Of a stretch of 64,000 nucleotides of DNA, positions 24,446 to 35,519 are shown piece after piece; the stretch's first letter is position 1, and every line of letters begins with the position of its first letter. The notes beneath the pieces were generated by a model, which was given only the letters and a program-made list of their open reading frames with translations, did no database searches and was not told where the DNA came from. The stretch is from Mikania micrantha (taxonomy: Eukaryota; Streptophyta; Magnoliopsida; Asterales; Asteraceae): NCBI GenBank assembly GCA_009363875.1, contig CM018690.1, forward strand, positions 29,744,800 to 29,808,799. The letters are read 5' to 3'. The position numbers and the translations under genes were made by a program.

Positions 24446-25736
24446 TGTTAGGTTAATCTTGATGGGTCGGGTTATAAGTCAGTTTAGACGGGTCGAAGAA
24501 GTCAAGTATCTTCAACAGTTAGTTTTGTTTTTAACATGTTTTATTTTGTTTAAGTCAAGTAGTGGGGTAGTAGTGGGTTAAAACGTGGTTTGTTAGTGCA
24601 TGTTCACGTATGCATGTTTTTTTGTATTGTGATTATTTAAGAGTTTAATTGAATGAAATCAAATGATCGTAGAAAATACTTTCAAGAAAGAAAGCACTGT
24701 TCGTGAGACCGAGTGTGAGTGTGTGTTTTGTGTGTGTCTCTTGGGGCCTGAACCAACAATTGGTATCAGAGCCAAGCTAAAGAAAGTACGCCGGTTTGAG
24801 AGTCGTGTTCGGAGAAGGGGGTGCAGCCCTCTAAACTGCAGGAAAGAAGGCTGAGAAGAGTGAAAGAGTTCGCGAAAGGAAGAAAGGAGGCATGAAACAA
24901 GAATGATATCGAATTCCATCGTTGAATCAAAGGATTGATGATTCAAGAGAAGACCGAGAGCAAGAAGCTCCTGTGTGAAGCCGTATGAAAGAAAACCTTG
25001 TTGTGACACGCAATGAGGAGAAAGAAAAAAAACGCAGTGGAAGCATGGTGGTTGTTTTGTTAAAAAAAAAAAAAAAAAAAAGAATGAAATCGACGCAAGA
25101 GAATAGGATGCCAGTTCTTTGTGTTAATGTTGTCGGTGGAACTTAAAAAGAAAGGGTCCTACTTTCATATGTATTTGTGCTACACAGATTTTTAGAGCAA
25201 GAGGCGAACCAAATTTTTGTGAACCGATCAAGCAAGAGAGAAGAACCGATGTGTTCTTAAAGCAGGTAGCAAGTAGCCTGTTAATCAAAGCAAGTTAGCA
25301 AGAAGCAAGACGACTCGAACAAGTTCGAATCAAGACTGAAAGTTAGCAAGATACCGGACGAGTGTGGTTCGTAGCAAGAAACGAGCAAGTACCAAGAACC
25401 GACATCAAGATTAAGGGGGTGAATGTTAGGTTAATCTTGATGGGTCGGGTTATAAGTCAGTTTAGACGGGTCGAAGAAGTCAAGTATCTTCAACAGTTAG
25501 TTTTGTTTTTAACATGTTTTATTTTGTTTAAGTCAAGTAGTGGGGTAGTAGTGGGTTAAAACGTGGTTTGTTAGTGCATGTTCACGTATGCATGTTTTTT
25601 TGTATTGTGATTATTTAAGAGTTTAATTGAATGAAATCAAATGATCGTAGAAAATACTTTCAAGAAAGAAAGCACTGTTCGTGAGACCGAGTGTGAGTGT
25701 GTGTTTTGTGTGTGTCTCTTGGGGCCTGAACCAACA
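24446..25736 (+). mobile_element. TRIM-like non-autonomous LTR retrotransposon
   Basis: Two direct 313-bp LTRs (24446-24758 and 25424-25736) begin TGTTAGG and end CCAACA, and show no difference by eye. The primer site TGGTATCAGAGCC (24761-24773), complementary to initiator methionine tRNA, follows the left LTR. A purine tract (AAGGGGGTGAA) precedes the right LTR. The 665-bp interior has no open frame of note, so the element depends on another's enzymes. Flanks GTATA and ATATA differ at one base, leaving a 4-5 bp target duplication probable. Identical LTRs mean a very recent insertion. Confidence 0.93.
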
Positions 25737-26996
25737 ATATATTGCTCGATCCAACTATTCCAATAGTACATTTACCAAGTCGTTGTAGTAGCCCTGATCG
25801 CCAATTAATTAACAAATTAAGGTAGATTGAGACGTGAAGGTAGATCATTTAGTAGAGGCTTTAGATATGAATATTAGTGTTGATGCTTTTAAAAACCTGC
25901 AGATCAAACATCATATCAATGTCTTACATACTCGTCAACTAGTTGGATTAGATGGATGGAGTTTGACTAGATTTAAAAATCATATGGTGTTATAAATATT
26001 ATAAAGTTTTACATATGTAATAAAGAACTAAAGTGATCTAGTTTGACCAGCTCGGTTTTAGAACTGGTGTTTCATGCAGTTGATATCTCAGCTCACCTTA
26101 AAAGTGGTTCATGTTGGCATATAATATGATAGATCGATGGTGCGAAAAAGTCGATATAGTTCATTATGAATATTTATAAAGTTATAAATATGCAAAAGAA
26201 ATCCCGACAAGATGATCATTTTGTGAGAATTTGAATTTGAGCATTTACTTAGTAGACTGTTGACATGTGATACATGATATAGATAGCTTAAAAAAATTAA
26301 AAAAAATAATAAGAAAAAAAAAGAAAAAGAAAAAGGTCGTTGAGGGTAAAAACCACGTTAAACTAAGAACCAGATAAATCGAAGTTGTCAAGTGGGGTGT
26401 GGCCTACGATATTTTCAATTTGTGCTTCCTGTTAGTCGTAAATAAATGGTCCCGTTCACTAGCAATCTTTTGCCCCATCATCATTTCGATTTGAGAATAT
26501 GACTTTTAAAGACATCAATTACACTGAAGAAATAAAGAAAGATATTAAAGAATATTCTAAAAATGTCACAAAAAAGGCATATATGGTATAATGCACCTCT
26601 GTTGGCTCTTTTTTTAAAATTCCTGACATGTCAAAATTGTTTTGAAATACATAAAGGAAATAAAAGTTGATTATAATTTTTTTTGGAAGGCTAATTAGCT
26701 TGCCTATTTTACTCATAAACTACCCCAAACATACTAAATAACATTATTGTATGAGATTGAACTCATACTTGTTATTCTTAGTTATTCTTACCTAAACTAA
26801 ATTATATTAACATAAGTTAAAATCCATCTAAAGTCTACGTAATGTCTATTTTGTGTAGGAGGTGAGCTCCATAACAAAACATAAAATATGGCATATATAG
26901 CACATCACATACTAATTAGTTGTCTTGTTTAATTAACCTTCCAATTAAGTTGAGACTTAAGAAATTCATTTGTTTGTCGTATTAGTATATATCCAG
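25737..26996. other. Intergenic, no gene seen
   Basis: AT-rich DNA with an A-rich stretch near 26290-26330. No convincing ORF, RNA gene or repeat boundary was found on either strand. Confidence 0.5.
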
Positions 26997-27260
26997 TAAA
27001 GTTAGCTCAGTGGTTAAGGCTTGATCATTTCTCTTTGTAAACCAGGGTTCAAGTCTCACTGTTGACACTTTAATGGATAATATGTGAGAAAGAATCTTGA
27101 GCTTAATCTCGGATTCTGAACCAGGGGCGAGGATTTACCTATTATAACGGGTTACTACGCATTAGGGGGGTACGGTTTCATTGTCGGCGATCGAGGAACC
27201 GATCTTAGCTACAAGCCATTATAATAACTGAAGGTACCACGACAAGACCCTTTACTGTTC
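26997..27260 (+). mobile_element. tRNA-derived SINE
   Basis: An A-box-like TAGCTCAGTGG (27003-27013) and a B-box-like GGTTCAAGTCT (27046-27056) stand 32 bases apart, as in a pol III promoter. The following 200 bp is a non-tRNA body (GGCGAGGATTTACC and ATCGAGGAACCGATCTTA) that resembles the body of the copy at 55925. There is no intact acceptor stem, so it is not a functional tRNA gene. The 3' end is uncertain. Confidence 0.7.
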
Positions 27261-27340
27261 AAAAAAGTTGTAGTAGTATATATAATGTTATAAATACTAT
27301 ATTAATAATTACTAAGTACTGTCAAAAATTATAAGTTCTT

Positions 27341-27417
27341 TATGTAACTATAAGGATGCCCTTTCTAAATGAGATTTTACTGGACACGCTTGTTGTTGTT
27401 GTATGTAACTATAAGGA
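27341..27417 (+). mobile_element. 5'-truncated SINE fragment with 16-bp target duplication
   Basis: TATGTAACTATAAGGA occurs at 27341-27356 and again at 27402-27417. Between them lie 45 bp ending CGCTTGTTGTTGTTG, the (TTG)n tail style of some plant SINEs. This is the size and form of a retroposed 3' fragment. Confidence 0.7.
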
Positions 27418-28915
27418 AATAGTTTTTAAGATATATGGTTATATTAAACTTTAGTTTATATGTAGTTGGTGTTATTGTTTATGTTGTTATAATTAATAAC
27501 ATTATTAAATCTTAAATATCATTGTTAAAAAATTAGAAATAATTTAAAGTAATTAGGTATATAATAAATGGTTGATACCAAATTACAAAAAAAAACGTGA
27601 TAGTTACATATTTTAGTCATAATTATTTTTATCAAGTTTTTTCACTTAATTTTAAATGCTTATAACTTTTGTATACAACATTATTACTATTTTTATTATT
27701 TTAATTAAAGCAATAAAACAAGTGTTATTATTTTTAAAATAAGTATACAACTAACACATAAAAACAAGAAAACAAATATATTTTTTTATTTCTTATATTT
27801 TATAACATGTCACTGTATCTTTCAATCTACATGACATTGTACAGTTTTTTGCTCGTCATTGTGTTTTATCATAATATTAAACAATAAGTTCTAAAAATAT
27901 AACGTTGAAGTACTACAACTGTATGTTTTTTATTATGTAAAATAAAATGATAAATAGAGATAAAATTATCTAATTAGTAATAATAACAAAATAATTCAAC
28001 CAAATCGAGAACAAACCTTAAAAGTCTACTTTCGTAAATAATATTTTTTGAAAAATATAACGATAAAATAACACTAAAATTTGTGTAATTATAATATGTA
28101 AATTATAATGCTAAAATAGCAGCAAATTTCTAATGCATAAATAAATAAAAAATAACTCAAAATAATATAAAATATAAAAACATAATAAGAAAAGCATATA
28201 ACATAATAACATGGAATTTGTGTTTTCTTAAAATGATTAGTTTTGAATAAGCTTCTAATATGTCATAATAAAAATTAAATTAAATTTATATAATACATAA
28301 AGCAAAGACAAAATAAAAAAAATAACTAAAATGTAAACATGATACGAAATATATATTACATAAAAATTTAAAATATAAAATATAATAACCAAAATGCATT
28401 TCATCAAAAATTAAAATGATACCTTGCATATGTCAATTGTAAAGCATTTCATATATAGGGCTTTTAATAAGGATACATTTAAAAAAAATTAATAATAATA
28501 ATAATATTATTATTGTTATTGTTACTGTTACTTTTACTTGTTTCCCTCATATTTTAAAACATAAATTATGTAATTGTGTATGTATATGCAATTTTTTTAG
28601 GTTTCATTTGAGCGATATTTAGAGAAACATCGTAGAAGTGTAGAAGTACTAAAGCGTGTTTTTTCATTATTTTACTCTTCTCAATTATTATATAGTTTAT
28701 ACTAATTAAGATAATAGAACCTTAGTTTACTTGTGAGATATTAATAGGATTGTTCTGAATAGAACCGAGTTAGAGTATGCTCATGTTTGACTCGTTTATA
28801 AACATAGCGGCTCGACTTGGTTCGGATTTGCAAAACAGAGCCAAATTTTGTGTTCGTTGCTGGACTTTTTTAAAACCGAGAGGCTCGGCTTGTTTCGATT
28901 TGACTCGGTTTCAAA
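27418..28915. other. Very AT-rich intergenic, no gene seen
   Basis: Long stretches of A and T with ATA/ATT trinucleotide runs near 28490-28520. No supported gene, RNA or transposon terminus. Confidence 0.5.
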
Positions 28916-28924
28916 TAAAATTTA

Positions 28925-29375
28925 GGGGAAATTCCAAGAATGTCCATGTTGACCAATAAATTTCCAAGAATGTCCATCTGACCACTTCCGCTACAGGCGC
29001 CGCCGCCCATATCCGAACCCCATCATGGGCGTGCCGCTCATAGTCGGTTCCCTAGGCAAGAATTTAAATTTTTTTGTTTTTAATAAGTGTTCATGGGCGC
29101 CCCGCCCATATCCGAACCCCATCATGGGCGCGCCGCCCATATTCGGTTCCCGAGGCTAGAATTTAATTTTTTTTAATAAGTGTTCATGTCCGAACCTCAT
29201 CATGGGCGCCCCGCCCATAGTCGGTTCCCGAGGCTAGAATTAATTTTTTTTTAAATAAGTGTTCATGGGCGCCCCTGCCCATATCCAAACCCCATCATGG
29301 ACACACCACCCATAGTCGTCAGATGAACATTCTTCGAAATTTCTTGGTCAACATGACCATTCTTGGAATTGATTC
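28925..29375. mobile_element. MULE-type MITE with GC-rich core
   Basis: A 451-bp element flanked by a perfect 9-bp duplication TAAAATTTA (28916-28924 and 29376-29384). Its ends are inverted repeats of roughly 56 bp: the left reads GGGGAAATTCCAAGAATG, the right in reverse complement GAATCAATTCCAAGAATG, and both continue with CATGTTGACCA. A 9-bp duplication is typical of Mutator-like elements. The core is three to four tandem units with GGGCGCSCCGCCCAT words, far richer in GC than the surroundings. It has no coding capacity. Confidence 0.9.
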
Positions 29376-29520
29376 TAAAATTTAATGCAAATTCAAAATT
29401 TACAGATTGTCATAATACGAAAAAAAAAGTTTAAAATGCTTGAATAGTTTATTAACGTCATTATTCATCGTCAAATATTTGTCACATACTAGTTTTAGCA
29501 AAACTAATTTAATATTACTT

Positions 29521-29522
<2 letters not shown>

Positions 29523-29572
<50 letters not shown>
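29523..29572. repeat. (TA)n microsatellite
   Basis: About 24 uninterrupted TA dinucleotides. Any open frame across it is a low-complexity artefact. Confidence 0.95.
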
Positions 29573-29575
<3 letters not shown>

Positions 29576-30379
29576 TCAAACAAGCAAGCCAAATGAATTA
29601 CCTATCCAAACAAATAACGAGCAAGCCTACCTTGGCTCGTTTCAAAACCAAACTGAGCTAAATTCAAATGAGCTTTACCTAAGTTTTTTTCAAATAAATA
29701 TCAATCGAGCGACGAGAATTTTTGTCAGTCCTATATATTAATCCTTATATATGTTCGTTTATTTCTTTCTTTTAGAACAAACAATTTAACTTTTACTTCT
29801 AATGTCATCTAATCTACCATTAATTAATTCTTTGTTTCTTGGTTAATTTTATTTCAATCATTTGTTTTCTAGAGGTCCAAAGCATTTCTGCATAACACCA
29901 TATATTTTTTTTATCTTGGTTAAAGTTATATCACCTTCATAATATAGTGATCTCCCTCTGGCTGTCTGTTCATTTTATGCTATTAATTCTTAACCTTTTT
30001 TAATTACTTTGTATTTACTAACTTTTCCTTGATATCTGCAAACCCTTCATAAATCTGATAATATAATAATCTAAAGTAAAACCTTTCTTTTCTGATCATC
30101 TTACAAAAAGCTTTCCTTTCTCCAATTCTTTGTCAAACCTCAAACCTAACCTACTATGATCAGTCTACTTCTGATAAAGCCTACACACTCTTTACTTGCC
30201 GATCGATATGATCAACCCTATATTAACCCTCTCTCTCTTTCTCTGTGTCTGTCTCTAAATTAAAGGACCATGCAAAAATTAATCATAAGGCACTCATGAT
30301 ATAATCACAACTCGATCAATAACCATCCAATCTGTCTTCTTTTGAAATCTTTTTCAAGATTTACAGTCTTTTCATCCCC
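29573..30379 (+). promoter_or_regulatory. Upstream region and 5' leader of the KANADI gene
   Basis: AT-rich sequence leading into a CT-rich tract (CTCTCTCTTTCTCTGTGTC, 30228-30250) that is typical of plant 5' leaders. A weak TATA-like CTATATTA precedes it near 30213. The exact transcription start cannot be fixed. Confidence 0.4.
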
Positions 30380-33300
30380 ATGTTTCTGGGCTCAAGAAAT
30401 ACTTCAATGAAAGCCCCTGATCTATCCTTACAGATCAGCCCTCCGGCTGCTGATTGCATCAAGAAACCAAACTGCAGCTCTCCCACCACTGATTCCACCA
30501 GCTGTGGCAGCGATTTAAGCCATGAAAACGTGTTCAACCATCAGTATTACCAGCCACCGGCGATGGGCACGCGAGGTTTTGTCACCCACGGGCTCCAGAT
30601 TGATCAGCCTAGGCTGAGCTTGGGGCTGCAGATGGCGGGTTTTGATCATCATCAGCTCCCTCATCATCCCATCATACCTTTGCAACTTCAAAGAAACAGT
30701 TTTCTTGTTCAACGTCAATACGAAAATCAACATTATGTTCAACCTGTAAACTACGAGCATCAGTTTAAGAGGGGTTCAATGAGGATGGGTAGCCGTGTTA
30801 GAAGGATCGTTAGAGCACCTCGTATGAGATGGACTTCAACTCTACATGCTCATTTTGTTCATGCTGTTCAGCTCCTTGGTGGCCACGAGAGTATGTTTTT
30901 ATATTCATTTATAAGCAAATAAATCTTTTTAATTTTCTTTTCACATTCATATGGTTTTATTTTTTTTATAATAATGTGACAGGAGCAACCCCTAAATCAG
31001 TGCTGGAGCTAATGAATGTGAAGGATCTAACTCTAGCTCATGTTAAGAGTCATCTACAGGTGTGCATACTTCATAATATAACTAAGATATGTACAAGATC
31101 ACATTTTGAGTGTCATCATGTCGGCCAATTAATTAAACAACAGATACGATAAATCAAGTTTATTGAGATTTTACTGGGTATGTTAAGACGATGACAACAT
31201 GCTATCAATCGCCTTAATTTATAAGGGTTTGGGAATCTTTTTAGATAAATTTTTATTTTGTACAATCTGATTTCTGATGAAGAAACTGTTGACCTTTAAG
31301 AAGTGACATAATTATAAAACAAAGAAAGGGAAAAAGGTGAACAGACATGCATGCCACTGTAATACTTTATTTGAAGTTAAAAGTTGCCATGAAAGGGAAG
31401 GCAGTGGGGGCCGGACAAAACGGCAACTGAAAAGGGGAAAAATTTTCTTACAATTATTATTACTCACATGTTTGTGGGATATCTTCATGCAGATGTATAG
31501 AACAGTGAAGAGCACTGACAAAGGAGCAGGTACAAACATTTGGATCTTTTCTTTCAACAATTAAGGACCCCATGCATCATGTTTTTGTTAACGTAAACAA
31601 ACAAATATACTCAGTAATATCGTCGGACAAAATCTTTTATCTGATCTGAGGGTTAGAGACTGCTTTTAGAAAGATGGTTAGGTGAAACTAGCTTGTTATG
31701 ATCTATTGGATTTGAAAATTTCTGATATAGGACCCAAACATAAAACCCCAATTCCAATTATTACTGTCCATCTGATAAGCTACAGAAAATTGATTACTGG
31801 TTTATAAATGTGTTTGCAGCTGGACATGAAGATATGGATATAATAAATCAAAGGACCCCAATGACATTACTTCAAATGGAGGGGGATATGTCAACGTTTG
31901 ATGATAAAATAGATAATACCAACAACTCCAACCTACATCCTTACAATCATTCACCACTAACTACACTGCAAACACCCCAAAGGTTAGTGTGTGTGAGTGC
32001 CTTTGATCAGTACATATATGTTTGCAGTTTACTCATCAAGTTTTGTTCTTTTCTCTTAACTTGTTCATTTATAATCATTACTTTTTTGAACTTATATATA
32101 AGATATGATGGCAAATTGAATAAAAAACAGGCATGTAATAAGTGCATTGCAGAAACACACACATAAATGCATAGTGTTTGTTGGTTAATGAATATTTGTG
32201 TAGATCAAGCAAGCATCTTGTCTTTCTTTGTTGACATGTGAAATAAAAAATTTGGTGTATACATCATCATGCTGAATTTCTGGCAGTCTCTCTATATTAA
32301 CATAATTAAAACCATTTGTTTATAATTTCTAGATCTTTTCATTATAAATTAAGTTAACCTTCTGTAATAAAGAACAGTATACCAAAGGGCTTCCAGCCTA
32401 GTGATAGTCTCTTGACAACGTCTCTTATTAAAGGTCTTTGGTTAGAGTATCGCCTAAAGCAAATATTACTCTGTGTTGTACCAGGGGTCTTTCCTAGTGT
32501 AGGATTTCCTCCTGTGCGAGTAGGTCAGGTCACAATGCTCTGTTATTCGAACGGAATGGTAATCTAATTGTCAGGGTAATTACGGGTAACCGAGCATTTG
32601 GTGTTAGTAAAAAAAATAAAGAACCAGGATGTCACATCGGATGGATGTTGAAATGCGATTGGAAATGATCTCGAGGAAAATATAAAGTCAAAGGAAATGG
32701 CACAAATTTCTGGGTCATTAGTGTGGTTATAGGGTGTCATTTAGGAGTACATTTATCCATGCTTAGGGTATACTTTTATAAAACTAGATTTAATATATCT
32801 AATCTTAGCTAGCTAGGGTATATAAGTTAATTTCTCTTTTTCTACATACCGTACAGTTTTTTAAATGAGAGTTAGCTACATCATTTAATGTAAACTTGCC
32901 TTTGTTGACCTAATTATCTTTTGAATTGATAACTATCAACTTTTTCAACCCCAAGTACACATGTGGTTAGGTCTCGATCATTAACTTTTTTTTTTATTTA
33001 AACAAGTTTCGTTAACTTTTTTTTTATTAGATTGTGTGTCCTGGATCTTCTTTTTAATAGACCCCGTTCAGTGTTTTACTCCCATTCTTGCTTCTTGTCT
33101 GACTTATAAATATGTAAGATCTTAAATGGATAATGAGCAAATTAAATGTGTAGATACATACAAAGAACCAAATTAGCTTTTCTAATGAGTATATAGTAGT
33201 GTTGCTTCTCATGAAGTTAAAAGTTCGAGTATATCATGAACAATGATATAATATTAGAAATACTCATTCTAAATGGCAAGTCTAATCACACTCTTATAAA

Positions 33301-33902
33301 GACAATTAGTCCAATATTTTTTAGAAAAAAAAAGAATATGAAATTTTGCGACGATGATATAAATTTTTTTATTCCATGTTATTATTCTCTACTGATTAGT
33401 GGGATTTTAATAGGTATGTTTGTTTGTTTGTTATTCCATGTTATTGAATTCTTGGTTTTTCAAATTAAACATATATATATATACATGCATGTGTCCTAAC
33501 ACCGGCCCCCTCATGTATATATCTGCATCTTTAACCAGAGGATCGTGGTCAATGCCAATGAAGTCATATGATTCAAGCTTCTCAAGCCAAGAATACACGC
33601 CAAATTGTTCTACACTTGGGGAAATTGATACAAGGGTATTTATATAAGTACTATTTTTAGCTTGTATTATATGAATATGTATATTTACAAACATAATTAA
33701 TTATTACTAAAGACACATTCTTGTTTTTCTATAGGTAGATGAACAAGAGAAATCCGTACCTTTGTCTGAAAAGCATAAAATGATGGAAAATTGTTGTAGG
33801 ATTCAGTCCTTAGATTCGGATTCAGATATCTTGCCGAATCTAGAGTTCACCCTCGGAAGGCCAAGCCGACAAGTAGAAGATTGGATTCTCCAACAAAAAT
33901 GA
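30380..33902 (+). CDS. KAN4: KANADI4/ATS-like GARP transcription factor
   Basis: Six exons join in frame: 30380-30890, 30983-31059, 31493-31529, 31820-31982, 33539-33635, 33735-33902, giving 350 aa, ending TGA. The GARP (MYB-like) DNA-binding domain starts near residue 147 (RAPRMRWTSTLHAHFVHAV), continues through GGHERATPKSVLEL and LTLAHVKSHLQ, and ends MYRTVKSTDKG; it spans exons 1-3 including a 37-nt micro-exon, as in the family. The N-terminal PDLSLQISPP is an EAR-like repression motif shared by KANADI proteins, and LEFTLGRPS near the C-terminus is the family tail. HAHFVHAVQLL, LMNVKD and the DLSHEN stretch favour KAN4 (ABERRANT TESTA SHAPE) over KAN1-3. KANADI proteins are nuclear regulators of organ polarity; KAN4 acts in ovule integument growth in Arabidopsis. 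The start aligns with the short KAN4 N-terminus. An AATAAA lies just after the stop. Confidence 0.88.
32385..32625 (+). mobile_element. Possible SINE in KANADI intron 4
   Basis: A less AT-rich block inside the long fourth intron begins AAAGGGCTTCCAGCCTAGTG and ends near an A-rich tail (AAAAAAAATAAAG). Its texture resembles a tRNA-derived SINE, but A and B boxes are weak and no target duplication was confirmed. Confidence 0.4.
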
Positions 33903-34517
33903 GTGTTGTTCTCCTAATAAATTATTTAATAACTTATTTATTGTTTATCAAAGCAGCCAAGAAGTGTTTAATGTTACTTGGTGATTTTGTGTTAACCCTT
34001 AATTGACTATTTTTATCATGCATCATGTAGATCAAGGCAAAACTCGAGAAATGAAGGTAAGCATGCAATCTTCATAATGAATAGTATATTGATCATAACT
34101 TTTAAGGTCTTAATCAGGTTAATAATGTTGTTATGAGAGATTGAATTATCCACAAATTTTATTTGGCCTATATTATAACCCATGAACTACTATTTAAGTA
34201 GATATAAAAAAACAAACATGAGTTAATGATATTTCTTTTGATCGACAATAACTAAATGCTTTATAAGATCTAACTCACAAAATATGAGAAGGGTAAGAGT
34301 ACTATAACTAAATGCATTTCGAAAGTCTGTGAGCTTCCGAAAGCTATTTGTACTATTGGGAGGCTTATTTCTTCATCATCAGTGTAAAAGTGTTTTGGTA
34401 AGTTCAAGTCTTCATGATCTCTATAATTTTGAACCAAGAGCAATGTGCATTATAAGACCACGATACTTCACCACAACAAGTAATTGTATGTTGTTTCTTG
34501 CAACTCCAATTAACAAG
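33903..34517. other. 3' flank of the KANADI gene
   Basis: AT-rich sequence with likely polyadenylation near 33918. A 24-base stretch with splice-like ends (TGCATCATGTAG before, GTAAGC after, about 34031-34054) could be an alternative 3' exon but has no support beyond that. Confidence 0.4.
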
Positions 34518-35249
34518 CACTACAAGAATACCTATGTATAGCGACGACAATTGTCGTCGCAATTGGGTGTTGTTTTCGTCGCTATAGCCTATAGCGACGA
34601 CTTCTCGTCGCTGAGATGTCGTCCCTGTTGTTTCGTCGCAGTTGCCCGGATAAGTCGTCGCTACTGAGGTCGTCGCTATAGGATAATCTATAGCGACGAC
34701 ATGTCGTCGCTATAGACCATATTTATTTTTTTGTTTTTTCTTTTTTTTTCAAACTTAAATTCAAATTTTTAATTAAAAAAAGTAGAAATAATAATTTTGA
34801 TTAAAATATTATTAAAATATTGTTATTTATATTATTTAAACAATGTTCCGTACAACCCTATAGAGTTAAAAACATACTGAAACATAAACATACACATATG
34901 AAACATAAACAACCGTACAATAAAATACAACAAAATCAAATCAATATTTATTACATAATGAAACATAAACATACACATATGACATATAATTAGTGTAGTT
35001 AAAGTTAAAAACATACACATTACAATTAATGTAGATAAAGTTACACATACAAACTTTTATAATTAACAAATCAAATACATATGTGTAATCAAATAGAGAA
35101 TTACACATACAAACTTTTATAACTAAAACATAAAAAACACATACATAATCAACATACATATACATAATCTAATAAAGAATTACAAATGTATATGAACTTG
35201 TAATAATACATAGAAATAAAAATACACTAAATCAACATACAATACAAAC

Positions 35250-35420
35250 AATATTTGTTGACATACACATACACATACACATACAACACATTACACATAC
35301 ACATACACATACACATACACATACAAATACTAATTACACATTCACCTACACATACACAACACTCATGTACATACAAAACACATATACATACAAAATTACA
35401 CAAACATATGAACATACACT
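35250..35420. repeat. ACATAC microsatellite inside CACTA
   Basis: Runs of ACACATACACATAC with degenerate flanks. Low-complexity frames over this stretch are not genes. Confidence 0.85.
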
Positions 35421-35519
35421 TATACCTACGGCCAAATTCACAATAAATACAAACATTATATCATACATACGAACCAATATACCCTCATATGAACCAAAAA
35501 TCATTCATATGAACCAATC

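Noticed and set aside
26997..27075. tRNA gene
   Set aside because: A- and B-box-like words are present, but no acceptor stem, anticodon arm or 3' pairing can be formed and a SINE body follows.
29440..29661. Small protein containing a run of IYIYIY
   Set aside because: It is a translation of the (TA)n microsatellite.
35227..35446. Small proteins rich in MCMCM or HIHIHI
   Set aside because: They are translations of ACATAC microsatellite repeats inside the CACTA element.
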